DNA of 64,000 bases. Source: Bradyrhizobium sp. JYMT SZCCT0180 (GTDB lineage: Bacteria; Pseudomonadota; Alphaproteobacteria; Rhizobiales; Xanthobacteraceae). Both the position numbers and the translations under genes were made by a program. Below the pieces are notes generated by a model, which did not search any database, was not told the DNA's origin, and worked only from the letters and a program-made list of their open reading frames with translations. The stretch's first letter is position 1, and every line of letters starts with the position of its first letter. The stretch covers positions 248,001 to 312,000 of the forward strand of contig NZ_JAFCLZ010000006.1 in the NCBI RefSeq assembly GCF_018130165.1, given 5' to 3'. Positions 26,421 through 34,975 of the stretch are shown in pieces.

Positions 26421-27356
26421 TTACCGGATCGCGACCGGGTTGATCATGCTCTGCACGCCGCCCTTGAAGCGCGGCTGGCCCAGCACGAACAGGAACTCGT
26501 AGGCCTTGTCCTTGGCGAGGTCGGCGGTGTTCATGTTTTCGAGAATGTAGGTGCCGTTCATCGGCAGCAGGATCTGGTGCACCTCGAAGATGTTCTTGGT
26601 CTCGAACGGGACCGCTTCGAGCCCCCAGGTATCGGCGCCGACCGCGACCACGCCTTTGCCGGTGAGGTACTTGGCACCTTCGACGCCCAGGCCGGGTTCG
26701 CCGGCGCCAAAGCGCTTGTCGTCCTTGCCGATCAGGCTGAGCCAACCGGTGTGGAAGATCACGACGTCGCCCTGACGGATTTCGACGCCTTGCTTCTTGG
26801 CGACTTCCTCGATCTCCTTGACGTTGAAGGCAGTGCCTTCCTTCACCACGTCGGTGCCGTAGTGAGCGGCCATGTCGAGAAGCACGCCACGCGCCACCAT
26901 CGGCGGGATTTTTTCGACGCCAAGTTTCTTCAGACCAGTGGGATCGGCGAAGTCGAGCAACTTGTTGCCGTTATAGTAGACGTGCTCGACGCCGATATGG
27001 CCGAGACCGTCGAGCTGGCTGCCGACGCCGACCCAGCCCTCGATGATGTCGTCATTATAGGTCAGCTTGCTCGGTCCCAGGCCAGGACTGCCGGCCTGAC
27101 CGGGTTGCACGACGGTGATCTTGAAGGCGCGGGGCGGATAGGCCGGCGTTGTGGAGTCGACGGGAATGCCAAGCGCGTAGGTCTTGCCGGTCTTGACGAG
27201 CCCGGCCGCCTTCACAACCAGCTCCGGGGTCATATAGTTGGCGGCGCCGAGTTCGTCGTTCGGTCCCCATTTCGATTTCGTCCAGTCTTGAGCGCTTGCC
27301 GTTGCAACCGATCCCAACAAGGCAGCCGAACAGCACAGCACGAACGCGTGGCGCAT
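26421..27356 (-). CDS. Secreted cyclase-family protein (kynurenine formamidase-like)
   Basis: The 311-residue protein has a clear signal peptide (cleavage probably after ASAQ, residue 23). The mature part matches the putative cyclase/kynurenine formamidase superfamily: WGPNDELGAANYMTPELV, VGVGSQLDGLGHIGVE at the metal site, GDVVIFHTGW and GADTWGLEAVP. The usual HxGTHxDxxxH signature is altered (GSQLDGLGH), as in the secreted branch, so metal binding may differ. Substrate is unknown. It is a single gene ended by the hairpin at 26317. Confidence 0.85.
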   Translation of the reverse strand: MRHAFVLCCSAALLGSVATASAQDWTKSKWGPNDELGAANYMTPELVVKAAGLVKTGKTYALGIPVDSTTPAYPPRAFKITVVQPGQAGSPGLGPSKLTYNDDIIEGWVGVGSQLDGLGHIGVEHVYYNGNKLLDFADPTGLKKLGVEKIPPMVARGVLLDMAAHYGTDVVKEGTAFNVKEIEEVAKKQGVEIRQGDVVIFHTGWLSLIGKDDKRFGAGEPGLGVEGAKYLTGKGVVAVGADTWGLEAVPFETKNIFEVHQILLPMNGTYILENMNTADLAKDKAYEFLFVLGQPRFKGGVQSMINPVAIR

Positions 27357-27555
27357 CGCAGATCCTCCCAGAGTTGACGTTATGGTTCTTGGTAGTCAGC
27401 GCCTCATACTAACGTAGTAGTGTGCGGCGATCCAAATATTTTGATGCGGCTTTCGCGAGGGAAGGCGCGCGGCGCGGCCCGCATTTCCTTGTTACAAAAA
27501 TGTGGCGACGAAATTTCGCACAGCGGAACGGGGCGCGCGCGAGGGAGGCGACGCG

Positions 27556-27780
27556 ATGGATGCACTGCAATTGTTGGGCTTGTTCGCGGTGACCGCGATG
27601 CTCATTTGTTATGCGCTGGAAGACCGCAGCCACTGGTCTATCCTCGGCTTCGCCGGTGCGTGCGCGCTCGGTTCGGTCTACGGTTTCTTGCAGGGCGCCT
27701 GGCCGTTCGGGTTGGTCGAGGCCGTCTGGGCCGTTGTTGCGCTGCGGCGCTGGAGCGTCAGGCGGCGGCTGATTGCATAG
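27556..27780 (+). CDS. Small membrane protein, 74 aa
   Basis: Starts MDALQLLGLF at the ATG at 27556, with GGGAGG about nine bases upstream. It has two to three hydrophobic helices (LLGLFAVTAMLICYAL; ILGFAGACALGSVYGFL; FGLVEAVWAVVAL) and ends in an arginine-rich tail. This pattern matches a family of short rhizobial inner-membrane proteins with no known function. It stands alone and is convergent with the DUF1963 gene. Confidence 0.75.
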   Translation: MDALQLLGLFAVTAMLICYALEDRSHWSILGFAGACALGSVYGFLQGAWPFGLVEAVWAVVALRRWSVRRRLIA

Positions 27781-27843
27781 GCCATCCGCGTCATGTCGCA
27801 ACTTCGGCGCCGTCGAATGGCCGCTGCTCCAAAGAGGCTAGCA

Positions 27844-28941
27844 TCAGTAGCATTGCATGATCACCCGTGCCTCTTCAAAGCGCCGAGCGCGCAAGGCGTC
27901 GCGATGGATCCAGACATAGAGGTTGCCCACATCACCCCACATCATGTTGGCACGATCGTCGGATGCGATTTGCAGCAGCAGCAGCCAGTTCGCCGCGTCG
28001 GATTTCAACAACTCGGCCGCCTTCGAATTCCGCGCGCTGAGGTCCAGTCCCTTGCTGACGAGCGCGCATTCGGTTTGCATGTCGCCCTGAATCTGGAGCG
28101 GATGCCCGCCGAAGCGGTGATCATGACCGCCCCGGGTGACGTCGTACCACCAGGCTTGAACGGATTTCTCCGCCTTGGCTTTGATCTCGCAGGCATTCCA
28201 ATCGGGCGAGCCGAAATAGGGAGGCCACATGCCGGCATGAAGCGCGCACCGCTGCGGCCGGAAGCCGGCGGTCTGCTTGTGAGCCCATAATTCGGCCGGC
28301 GGGCTTGCTCGCTTTAACGAGTGGGTGGGCGTCAAATCATGGATCAGCCGGGCCCCCGTGATATCTGCCGGTCGATCGCCCCCGGGCCGATGGTCGGTGT
28401 CATAGAAAAAGAAAAGCCGCCCCTCGCGCGGGATATCCGGATCGACGGCTCCCGCACGCCAGATTTCGGCCAGATCGACCTGCGCGATGAACTGTAGCGG
28501 CGCCGGCTCCGCGGTCCGCCTGATATCGTCGACCAATGAATCGAGGCCAAGTTTGCTGAAATCGACCTTTGCGGATTCGGTCGCGAAGGCTTCGAATTCG
28601 TTGGGCGGCAAGAGCTTCCGGAATTCTTCGAGCGTCTCGGCCTGTTCAGCCATCATGTCTTGCGGGTTGAAGAGTGTCACGCCAGCCTGCATCTCTTCGA
28701 CCCGCTGCTGATGATCGGGATATGGAGGACGCCAGGGCCATGGCATCGTGACCGGAAGGTCGGGCGTTCCGCCTATCTTGGTCGCGCCCAAGGCAATCCC
28801 GGCTTCGTCGTCGACCTCTGCGGTTTCGAGCCAGATGTACGGCTTCGACCTTGCGGCCAGGGCCATTGCGTCAGCGGCACGGACCCCCGCCGCGCGCAAC
28901 GAGTTTTCGATCTCTGCGGTAGTCTTGAAAAGGGTTCGCAT
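27844..28941 (-). CDS. DUF1963 (YwqG-like) family protein
   Basis: The 365-residue soluble protein carries DUF1963/YwqG landmarks: TKIGGTPDLPVTMPWP, QFIAQVDLAEI, GRLFFFYD, HRFGGHPLQIQGDM, WLLLLQIASD, and a C-terminal MMWGDVGNLYVWIHRDAL. The family is widespread with no assigned biochemical role. The ATG at 28941 (MRTLFK) is chosen; a GTG seven codons upstream is possible. It is separated from the LysR gene by 69 bases and points the same way. Confidence 0.82.
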   Translation of the reverse strand: MRTLFKTTAEIENSLRAAGVRAADAMALAARSKPYIWLETAEVDDEAGIALGATKIGGTPDLPVTMPWPWRPPYPDHQQRVEEMQAGVTLFNPQDMMAEQAETLEEFRKLLPPNEFEAFATESAKVDFSKLGLDSLVDDIRRTAEPAPLQFIAQVDLAEIWRAGAVDPDIPREGRLFFFYDTDHRPGGDRPADITGARLIHDLTPTHSLKRASPPAELWAHKQTAGFRPQRCALHAGMWPPYFGSPDWNACEIKAKAEKSVQAWWYDVTRGGHDHRFGGHPLQIQGDMQTECALVSKGLDLSARNSKAAELLKSDAANWLLLLQIASDDRANMMWGDVGNLYVWIHRDALRARRFEEARVIMQCY

Positions 28942-29010
28942 CGCGGTCTCATCATGTCTCACGAGATTTCGTGAAACGGTAGACGACAGACCCGCGGACC
29001 AGGTTCAATC

Positions 29011-29892
29011 TCAGGCGGCAATGACCTCGCCATTATTGTTCAGGCAGGCGGCAAAGCCTTGCAGCGCGCTATATTGATGTGCGCTGCGGCGCTGGATGAA
29101 GAGGGTGTCGACTCCGGACTGAACGGCCTTCAGCTTGTGGACGTTGACGGTCTCGTTTTTTCCGACAACGGCACGGGGCAGCAGCGTTACACCCATGTCA
29201 GCGGCGACGCAGCCGATCATGCCGTCGAGCGTGCCGAGCTCGAACCGCGCCGAAGACGGCCAGCCGAACTCCGAGAAAACCTGTTCGAGCCGCTGGCGGT
29301 AGCTGCAGCCGGTGCGGAATACCAGGGCGGTCGGCCCCGACTCCGGCGTGCCCGCGCGCAAGGCCGCCAGACTTGCCCAGCGCCGCGACGTCACCAGCAC
29401 CAGTTCTTCCGTGAAGGCGATTGTCGAACTGAGATCGGCGTGATCGATCGGACCAGCAACAAAGGCGCCGTCGAGCGATCCGTCAAGCACGGCCGCGACC
29501 AGGTCTGCGGTCGGCGCGGTACGCAGGCTCAAGCGCACCGCCGGAAAGCGGCGGTGAAATTCGGCGAGCAGGGAAGGCAGCCGTACCGCAGCGGTGGTCT
29601 CCATCGAGCCGATCGACAACGGCCCCTTTGGCTCGCCATCGTCGCGCGCGGCCAGTACGGCTTCGCGTGACAAGGCGGCCATTCGTTGCGCATAGGGAAG
29701 CAAGCGGCGGCCGGCGCCGGTCAATGTCATGCCGCGGCTATGCCGCTCGAACAATGCGGTGCCGATCTCGGTCTCCAGCGCTTTCACGCGCTGGGTGACG
29801 TTGGACTGCACGGTGTTGAGTTCGTCGGCGGCGCGGGTAATGCCGCCGAGGCGCGCCACCGTCGAAAACGTCACGAGATCGCTCAATTCCAT
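29011..29892 (-). CDS. LysR family transcriptional regulator
   Basis: The 293-residue protein has an N-terminal winged helix (LVTFSTVARLGGITRAADEL, then NTVQSNVTQRVKALE) and a C-terminal periplasmic-binding-like effector domain. Length and layout are standard for LysR. It is divergent from two nitronate monooxygenase-like genes, with an inverted repeat in the 105-base gap, so it probably activates them in response to a substrate-related ligand. Confidence 0.93.
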   Translation of the reverse strand: MELSDLVTFSTVARLGGITRAADELNTVQSNVTQRVKALETEIGTALFERHSRGMTLTGAGRRLLPYAQRMAALSREAVLAARDDGEPKGPLSIGSMETTAAVRLPSLLAEFHRRFPAVRLSLRTAPTADLVAAVLDGSLDGAFVAGPIDHADLSSTIAFTEELVLVTSRRWASLAALRAGTPESGPTALVFRTGCSYRQRLEQVFSEFGWPSSARFELGTLDGMIGCVAADMGVTLLPRAVVGKNETVNVHKLKAVQSGVDTLFIQRRSAHQYSALQGFAACLNNNGEVIAA

Positions 29893-29938
29893 GGACCGCT
29901 CTCCGTTTCATTATAGCGATGGGAGAATTCTATAGTAT

Positions 29939-29955
29939 TCATTTTATGAGAATGA
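29939..29955. promoter_or_regulatory. Candidate LysR-binding inverted repeat
   Basis: TCATT (29939-29943) and AATGA (29951-29955) form a short dyad with a seven-base spacer in the AT-rich gap between the LysR gene and the monooxygenase operon. Its total length is close to a T-N11-A LysR box. Support is weak because the arms are short. Confidence 0.35.
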
Positions 29956-29997
29956 TACGTCGGCCTATCGTGTCTGTCCAGATAGAAGGGTTTGGAC

Positions 29998-30981
29998 ATG
30001 TCGATCAGCACGCCATTGACGGCTCTCCTGGGCATCACGCATCCGATCCTGTCGGCGCCAATGGACGTGATCGCCGGCGCACGGCTCACGGCGGCGGTTA
30101 GCGCCGCCGGCGGCTTTGGCATTTTGGGTGGCGGCTATGGCGATAAGGCCTGGCTGGAGCAGGAGACCGCCAAGCTCAAAGACGTGTCCGCTCCCTTTGG
30201 CATCGGATTCATCACCTGGAGTCTCGCCAAGCGGCCGGAGCTGATGGACATCGCGCTCGCGGCACGGCCGCGCGCGATCATGCTCTCGTTTGGCGATCCA
30301 AGACCGTTTGCGACAAAGATCAAATCCAGCGGCGCGCTGCTGATTTGCCAGGTGCAGGACGAGGGCATGGCGCTGATGGCACTCGACGCCGGTGCCAACC
30401 TGCTGATTGCGCAAGGCAGCGAGGCCGGCGGACACGGTGCCTCCCGCACCACCATCGACATCGTGCCGGCGATTGTCGATCTCGTGGCGGGCCGGGTGCC
30501 GGTTGCGGCGGCGGGCGGCATCGGTGACGGCCGCGGGCTGGCGGCGATGATGATGCTGGGAGCGTCCGGCGTACTGCTCGGCACGCGCTTTTACGCCAGC
30601 CTGGAATGCGACGGCGCCGATGAAGCCAAAAAGCGTATCTGTAACGCTACCAGCGGCAGCAGCATCAGGAGCATCATCTTCGATATCTCCCGAAACAATA
30701 TCTGGCCGGCGCCGTTCAACGGCCGCTGCCTGATCAATGATCACGCGCGCCGCTGGATCGGACGCGAGGTCGAGCTGATGCAAAACGTCACCGCGGTCGC
30801 GGCCGAATATGCCGCCGCCAGAGCCGCCGGAAATTACGACGTCGCCGCTGTGATCGCCGGTGAGGCCGTCGGCCTGATCCATGACATCCCGCCGGCGGCC
30901 GTGATCGTTGACAGGATCGCCACGGAGGCCGACCAGATACTGGCTGGACGGCGCAACTCTTCCGCAGCATCAAGAGCCTGA
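29998..30981 (+). CDS. Nitronate monooxygenase-like (2-nitropropane dioxygenase family) protein
   Basis: The 327-residue TIM-barrel flavoprotein has PILSAPMDVIAGARLTAAVS, GGFGILGGGY, the FMN-binding LIAQGSEAGGHG, PVAAAGGIGDGRGLAA and GTRFYAS. These match the nitronate monooxygenase/enoyl-reductase II superfamily. AAGGG lies seven bases before the ATG at 29998. It is first of a two-gene operon, with a paralogue 26 bases downstream. The true substrate may be a nitroalkane or another small compound. Confidence 0.88.
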   Translation: MSISTPLTALLGITHPILSAPMDVIAGARLTAAVSAAGGFGILGGGYGDKAWLEQETAKLKDVSAPFGIGFITWSLAKRPELMDIALAARPRAIMLSFGDPRPFATKIKSSGALLICQVQDEGMALMALDAGANLLIAQGSEAGGHGASRTTIDIVPAIVDLVAGRVPVAAAGGIGDGRGLAAMMMLGASGVLLGTRFYASLECDGADEAKKRICNATSGSSIRSIIFDISRNNIWPAPFNGRCLINDHARRWIGREVELMQNVTAVAAEYAAARAAGNYDVAAVIAGEAVGLIHDIPPAAVIVDRIATEADQILAGRRNSSAASRA

Positions 30982-31007
30982 TTGCACTCATTCAAGCGAG
31001 CAGAACC

Positions 31008-32081
31008 ATGTGGCCAGACCGCCGACTTCTCGATCTCTTCAAGACCGAATTTCCGATCGTGCTGGCGCCGATGGCCGGCGTGATGGACCAGGAGCTGGCG
31101 ATCGCGGCGGCCCAGGGTGGCGCGCTGGGTTCGCTGCCGTGCGCGATGATCACGGCGGAAAAGGCGCGTGAACAGATCAGCATCATGCGCCAGCGCGTCT
31201 CCGCGCCGATCAACTTGAACTTTTTCTGCCATACGCCGGTTGCAGCCGATCCCGCGCGCGAAGCTGGATGGAAGGCGCGGCTCGCATCCTATTACAAGGA
31301 GCTCGGCCTCGATTCCGCAGCGCCCGTCACTGCCGCGAACCGCGCGCCGTTCGACGAGGCGATGTGCGCGCTGGTCGAGGAGATGAAGCCGGAAGTGGTC
31401 AGCTTCCATTTCGGCCTGCCGGATGCGGCGCTGGTCAAGCGCGTCAAGGCGGCGGGCGCCATCGTGATGTCGTCAGCCACGATCGTGAAAGAGGCGATCT
31501 GGCTCGAGGAGCACGGCGCCGACGTGATCATTGCGCAAGGTGCCGAAGCCGGCGGTCATCGCGGCATGTTCCTGACCGAGAATATCGCCCAGCAGCCAGG
31601 CACCTTCGCGCTGGTGCCGCAGGTCGTCGACGCCGTGAAGGTGCCTGTCATCGCGGCCGGCGGCATTGCCGACGGGCGCGGGATCGCGGCGGCCTTTGCG
31701 CTCGGAGCTGCGGGCGTGCAGATCGGCACGGCCTATCTGCGCTGCCCGGAATCGAAGGTGTCCGCGCCGGCGCGGGTAGCGCTTGCCCAGGCGAGTGATG
31801 ACGCCACCGTGATTACCAACGTGATGACGGGACGGCCCGCGCGCGGCGTCGCCAACCGCGTGATGCGCGAGGTCGGGCCGGTTTCGCCGGATGCGCCTGA
31901 TTTTCCGCACGCCGCAACCGCGCTCGGTCCGCTGAAGGCGGGCGCCGAAAAGCTCGGCAAGGTCGATTTCACCAATCTGTGGGCCGGGCAGGCGGTGCGG
32001 ATGGGCCGCGAGATGCCGGCCGCAGAACTGACGCGGGCTTTGGCGGGCGCGGCGTTGGCGAGGCTGAGTTCGCTGGCTTAG
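31008..32081 (+). CDS. Nitronate monooxygenase family protein
   Basis: The 357-residue protein has PIVLAPMAGVMDQELAIAAA, GALGSLPCAMIT, FHFGLPDAALVKRVK, the FMN-phosphate motif VIIAQGAEAGGHRGMF, and VIAAGGIADGRGIAAAFALG, typical class I nitronate monooxygenase features. It follows its paralogue by 26 bases and is likely under the divergent LysR gene. The two proteins are only distantly alike, so they may differ in substrate. Confidence 0.9.
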   Translation: MWPDRRLLDLFKTEFPIVLAPMAGVMDQELAIAAAQGGALGSLPCAMITAEKAREQISIMRQRVSAPINLNFFCHTPVAADPAREAGWKARLASYYKELGLDSAAPVTAANRAPFDEAMCALVEEMKPEVVSFHFGLPDAALVKRVKAAGAIVMSSATIVKEAIWLEEHGADVIIAQGAEAGGHRGMFLTENIAQQPGTFALVPQVVDAVKVPVIAAGGIADGRGIAAAFALGAAGVQIGTAYLRCPESKVSAPARVALAQASDDATVITNVMTGRPARGVANRVMREVGPVSPDAPDFPHAATALGPLKAGAEKLGKVDFTNLWAGQAVRMGREMPAAELTRALAGAALARLSSLA

Positions 32082-32109
32082 CGTCCGGCGGCTGCCGGGG
32101 TCACCAGCG

Positions 32110-32277
32110 CTAATGCGCCGGCTCGTCGCGTTTGACGACGTCCAGGTGCTCGACGGCGAGCGATCGATAATGCGCGGCCATCTCTTTGTAGTGACGTTGC
32201 GAGATGGGATCGGTGGCGCTTTCTGCGCGCCGCTCGAACATCTCGGCTTTTTCCTGAAGTTCTTTCGCTTTGGACAT
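32110..32277 (-). CDS. Small helical protein, 55 aa
   Basis: A short frame from the ATG at 32275-32277 to the TAG at 32110-32112 encodes MSKAKELQEKAEMFERRAES and continues with a charged, all-helical sequence ending VVKRDEPAH. Such short coiled-coil-like proteins, with alternating Lys/Glu and a repeated LxxxAxxxERRA pattern, are common in Bradyrhizobium and uncharacterised. The gene is convergent with the second monooxygenase gene. Confidence 0.65.
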   Translation of the reverse strand: MSKAKELQEKAEMFERRAESATDPISQRHYKEMAAHYRSLAVEHLDVVKRDEPAH

Positions 32278-32295
32278 GACGTTGCCTCACGTTCG

Positions 32296-32403
32296 TCAGG
32301 CTAGACACGCCAGATATAGGATCGCGGCGCCAAGCACGCCACCGATCGACCACAGAGCAGGATCCCAACTTTCCGTTACACTGTCGTGTTCCGTTGTCCG
32401 CAT
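32296..32403 (-). CDS. Very small single-helix membrane protein, 35 aa
   Basis: A 36-codon frame runs from the ATG at 32401-32403 to the TGA at 32296-32298. It encodes a polar head (MRTTEHDSVTESWDPA) and a transmembrane helix (ALWSIGGVLGAAILYLACLA). It lies 18 bases upstream of the 55-residue protein gene in the same direction, so they may be one transcript. Function is unknown; existence as a protein is inferred only from composition. Confidence 0.45.
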   Translation of the reverse strand: MRTTEHDSVTESWDPALWSIGGVLGAAILYLACLA

Positions 32404-32675
32404 GGCACGGCCTCCAGGGTGATGGCCGAGTACACGCCGCGACTGTTTCAAAACGACTGCGTCAGCCCGCTAAATGGTTTCGTCGGCAGCTTTTCCCTGT
32501 CGAAACCCCGGACTCTCGGCGCGGGTCGCCATGGCGGCGCTTTGACCCCCGCCTTTGAGCCCCGTTTGGCGGTATTTTGGCCCCAAAATGCCGGCAGGGC
32601 GGTTCCCGTGGTTGCGGCGCAAAACCGGGCTCTGCTATACGGCGGGTGCGATCCCCCGATTGAGGCCTTATATTA

Positions 32676-32963
32676 ATGTCCGTTGATGCCGCTACCGTTC
32701 GCCGCATCGCGCACCTTGCGCGAATTGCGGTCGCCGAGGCCGAAGTTCCCCATCTGCAGGGCGAACTGAACGCCATGCTGGCGTTCGTAGAGCAGCTTTC
32801 GGAGGTGAACGTCGACGGCGTCGAGCCAATGACCTCGGTGACCCCGATGGAAATGAAGAAACGTTCTGATGTGGTCAATGACGGCGAGATTACCGACGAT
32901 GTCGTCAGAAACGCGCCCGACACCGTGAGCCATTTCTTTCTGGTGCCGAAGGTCGTGGAATAA
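32676..32963 (+). CDS. gatC: Asp-tRNA(Asn)/Glu-tRNA(Gln) amidotransferase subunit C
   Basis: The 95-residue protein starts [19 protein letters not shown] and contains [20 protein letters not shown] and the end [14 protein letters not shown], classic GatC. It stabilises GatA on GatB in the transamidation complex that makes Gln-tRNA(Gln) (and possibly Asn-tRNA(Asn)). It is first in the gat operon; 29 bases separate it from the next start. Confidence 0.96.
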   Translation: MSVDAATVRRIAHLARIAVAEAEVPHLQGELNAMLAFVEQLSEVNVDGVEPMTSVTPMEMKKRSDVVNDGEITDDVVRNAPDTVSHFFLVPKVVE

Positions 32964-32992
32964 CTTCTTCTTTGTTCGAGATCGGAATTCCG

Positions 32993-33205
32993 ATGTGCAT
33001 GCTCTGCGACGATGAAAAGGCCTATCAGGCCTACATGAACTATCTCGACGCGATGGAGCGCCAGGGAAAGGTCGCCGATCCCGATAAGGCGATGGACGCC
33101 GTGCTCGACGCGCTCGAGGCGTCCGAGCTGACGCGGCCCAAGCAAGACGACCCCGCCAACGACAAGACCCTGTCTCCGTTCTTCTGCAGCCCGATCAATA
33201 AATGA
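32993..33205 (+). CDS. Uncharacterised small protein in the gat operon, 70 aa
   Basis: Starts [20 protein letters not shown] at the ATG at 32993 (ATG at 32999 is an alternative) and ends FFCSPINK. It is acidic and helical, with a CxxC pair near the N-terminus and one Cys near the C-terminus, which may bind a metal or act in redox. Its stop overlaps the gatA start by four bases (ATGA), so gatA translation is coupled to it. I recall it as conserved at this place in Bradyrhizobium, with no known function. Confidence 0.8.
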   Translation: MCMLCDDEKAYQAYMNYLDAMERQGKVADPDKAMDAVLDALEASELTRPKQDDPANDKTLSPFFCSPINK

Positions 33206-34677
33206 CCGATTTGATTTCGATGACGATCGCCGAGGCCAGGAATGGCCTCGCGAACAAGTCTTTCACCTCGCTTGAACTGACCGACGCGCACCTTGCCGCG
33301 ATCGAGGCGGCGCGCGCGCTCAACGCCTTCGTGCTGGAAACGCCGGACAAGGCCCGTGCCATGGCGCGCGCGATCGACGCCAAGATCGCCAAAGGCGAGG
33401 GCGGTCCGTTGGCCGGCATTCCGCTCGGCATCAAGGACCTGTTCGCGACCAAGGACGTGCGCACCACCGCGTGCTCGAAAATCCTCGGCAATTTCGTGCC
33501 GCCCTATGAGTCGACAGTCACTTCGCAGCTCTGGCGCGACGGCGCCGTGATGCTGGGCAAGCTCAACAACGACGAGTTCGCGATGGGCTCCTCGAACGAG
33601 ACCTCGTGCTTCGGCCCGGTGGTCAATCCGTGGCGGCGCGAAGGCTCCAATACCTCGCTGGTGCCGGGCGGCTCGTCGGGCGGCTCAGCTTCCGCGGTGG
33701 CCGCACTGCTTTGCATGGGCGCAACCGCGACCGATACCGGCGGTTCGATCCGCCAGCCGGCGGCGTTCACCGCCACCGTCGGCGTCAAGCCGACCTACGG
33801 CCGCTGTTCGCGCTGGGGCATCGTCGCCTTTGCGTCGTCGCTCGATCAGGCAGGGCCGATTGCGCGTAGCACGCGCGACGCCGCGATCCTGATGCGCTCG
33901 ATGGCGGGGCACGATCCCAAGGACACGACGTCGGTCGATCGTGCGGTGCCGGACTACGAGGCCGCGATCGGAAAATCGGTCAAGGGCATGAAGATCGGCA
34001 TTCCCAAGGAGTACCGCCTCGACGGCATGCCGGCGGAAGTCGAAAAGCTCTGGACCGAAGGCGCGGCCTGGCTGAAGGCGGCTGGCGCGGAGCTGGTCGA
34101 GATATCGCTGCCGCACACCAAATACGCGCTGCCGGCCTATTACATCGTGGCGCCTGCCGAGGCATCGTCTAATCTGGCGCGCTACGACGGCGTGCGCTAC
34201 GGCCTGCGCGTGCCCGGCCGCTCCATCGGGGAGATGTACGAGAACACCCGTGCCGAAGGTTTTGGCGACGAAGTGCGCCGCCGCGTCATGATCGGCACCT
34301 ATGTGCTCTCCGCCGGCTATTACGACGCCTATTATTTGCGCGCGCAAAAAGTCCGCACCCTGATCAAGAAGGATTTTGAGGACTGCTTCGCCAAGGGCGT
34401 CAACGCGATCCTGACGCCGGCGACGCCGTCGGCGGCGTTCGGCATCGGCGAGAAGGGCGGCGCCGATCCCGTGGAAATGTATCTCAACGACATCTTCACG
34501 GTGACCGTGAACATGGCGGGGCTGCCGGGTATCGCGGTTCCTGCCGGCAAGGATGCGCAGGGGCTGCCGCTCGGCCTGCAACTGATCGGACGTCCCTTCG
34601 ACGAGGAGACGCTGTTCTCGCTCGGCGAAGTGGTCGAGCAGGCGGCCGGACGCTTCACGCCGGCCAGATGGTGGTGA
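33202..34677 (+). CDS. gatA: Asp-tRNA(Asn)/Glu-tRNA(Gln) amidotransferase subunit A
   Basis: The 491-residue amidase-signature enzyme has the triad Lys78 (LGIKDLF), cis-Ser158 (PGGSSGGS) and Ser182 (TGGSIRQPA), and [17 protein letters not shown]. It releases ammonia from glutamine and channels it to GatB. Translation is coupled to the upstream small gene by an ATGA overlap, and the next small gene starts four bases after its stop. Confidence 0.97.
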   Translation: MTDLISMTIAEARNGLANKSFTSLELTDAHLAAIEAARALNAFVLETPDKARAMARAIDAKIAKGEGGPLAGIPLGIKDLFATKDVRTTACSKILGNFVPPYESTVTSQLWRDGAVMLGKLNNDEFAMGSSNETSCFGPVVNPWRREGSNTSLVPGGSSGGSASAVAALLCMGATATDTGGSIRQPAAFTATVGVKPTYGRCSRWGIVAFASSLDQAGPIARSTRDAAILMRSMAGHDPKDTTSVDRAVPDYEAAIGKSVKGMKIGIPKEYRLDGMPAEVEKLWTEGAAWLKAAGAELVEISLPHTKYALPAYYIVAPAEASSNLARYDGVRYGLRVPGRSIGEMYENTRAEGFGDEVRRRVMIGTYVLSAGYYDAYYLRAQKVRTLIKKDFEDCFAKGVNAILTPATPSAAFGIGEKGGADPVEMYLNDIFTVTVNMAGLPGIAVPAGKDAQGLPLGLQLIGRPFDEETLFSLGEVVEQAAGRFTPARWW

Positions 34678-34681
34678 GGCC

Positions 34682-34975
34682 ATGGCAGATTTCAAGGCCA
34701 GCCTTTCCAATGACGCGCCGCCGCCGGCGCTGAGCCCGTCACTCACCGCGTTGTGGTGGGCTGCCAAGGGCAATTGGGACGCGGCGCATAAGATCGTTCA
34801 GGACGAATCCTCGGCGGAAGCGGCGTGGGTGCACGCCTATTTGCACCGCGTGGAAGGTGATCTCGGCAACGCCGGTTACTGGTATCGCCAGTCCGGCCAA
34901 CCAGCGGCGATCGATTCGCTTGAGGCAGAGTGGGACCGGATCGTCTTTACACTGCTGTTGGGAGAACGGACATGA
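34682..34975 (+). CDS. Uncharacterised small protein between gatA and gatB, 97 aa
   Basis: The ATG at 34682 starts [20 protein letters not shown]; the core [20 protein letters not shown], then [20 protein letters not shown], looks like a tetratricopeptide-like helical pair. I recall stand-alone homologues of this LWW-AKGNW family in many Proteobacteria, all uncharacterised. It begins four bases after gatA and its stop overlaps the gatB start by four bases, so it is made in step with the amidotransferase. A chaperone or assembly role is speculation. Confidence 0.85.
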   Translation: MADFKASLSNDAPPPALSPSLTALWWAAKGNWDAAHKIVQDESSAEAAWVHAYLHRVEGDLGNAGYWYRQSGQPAAIDSLEAEWDRIVFTLLLGERT

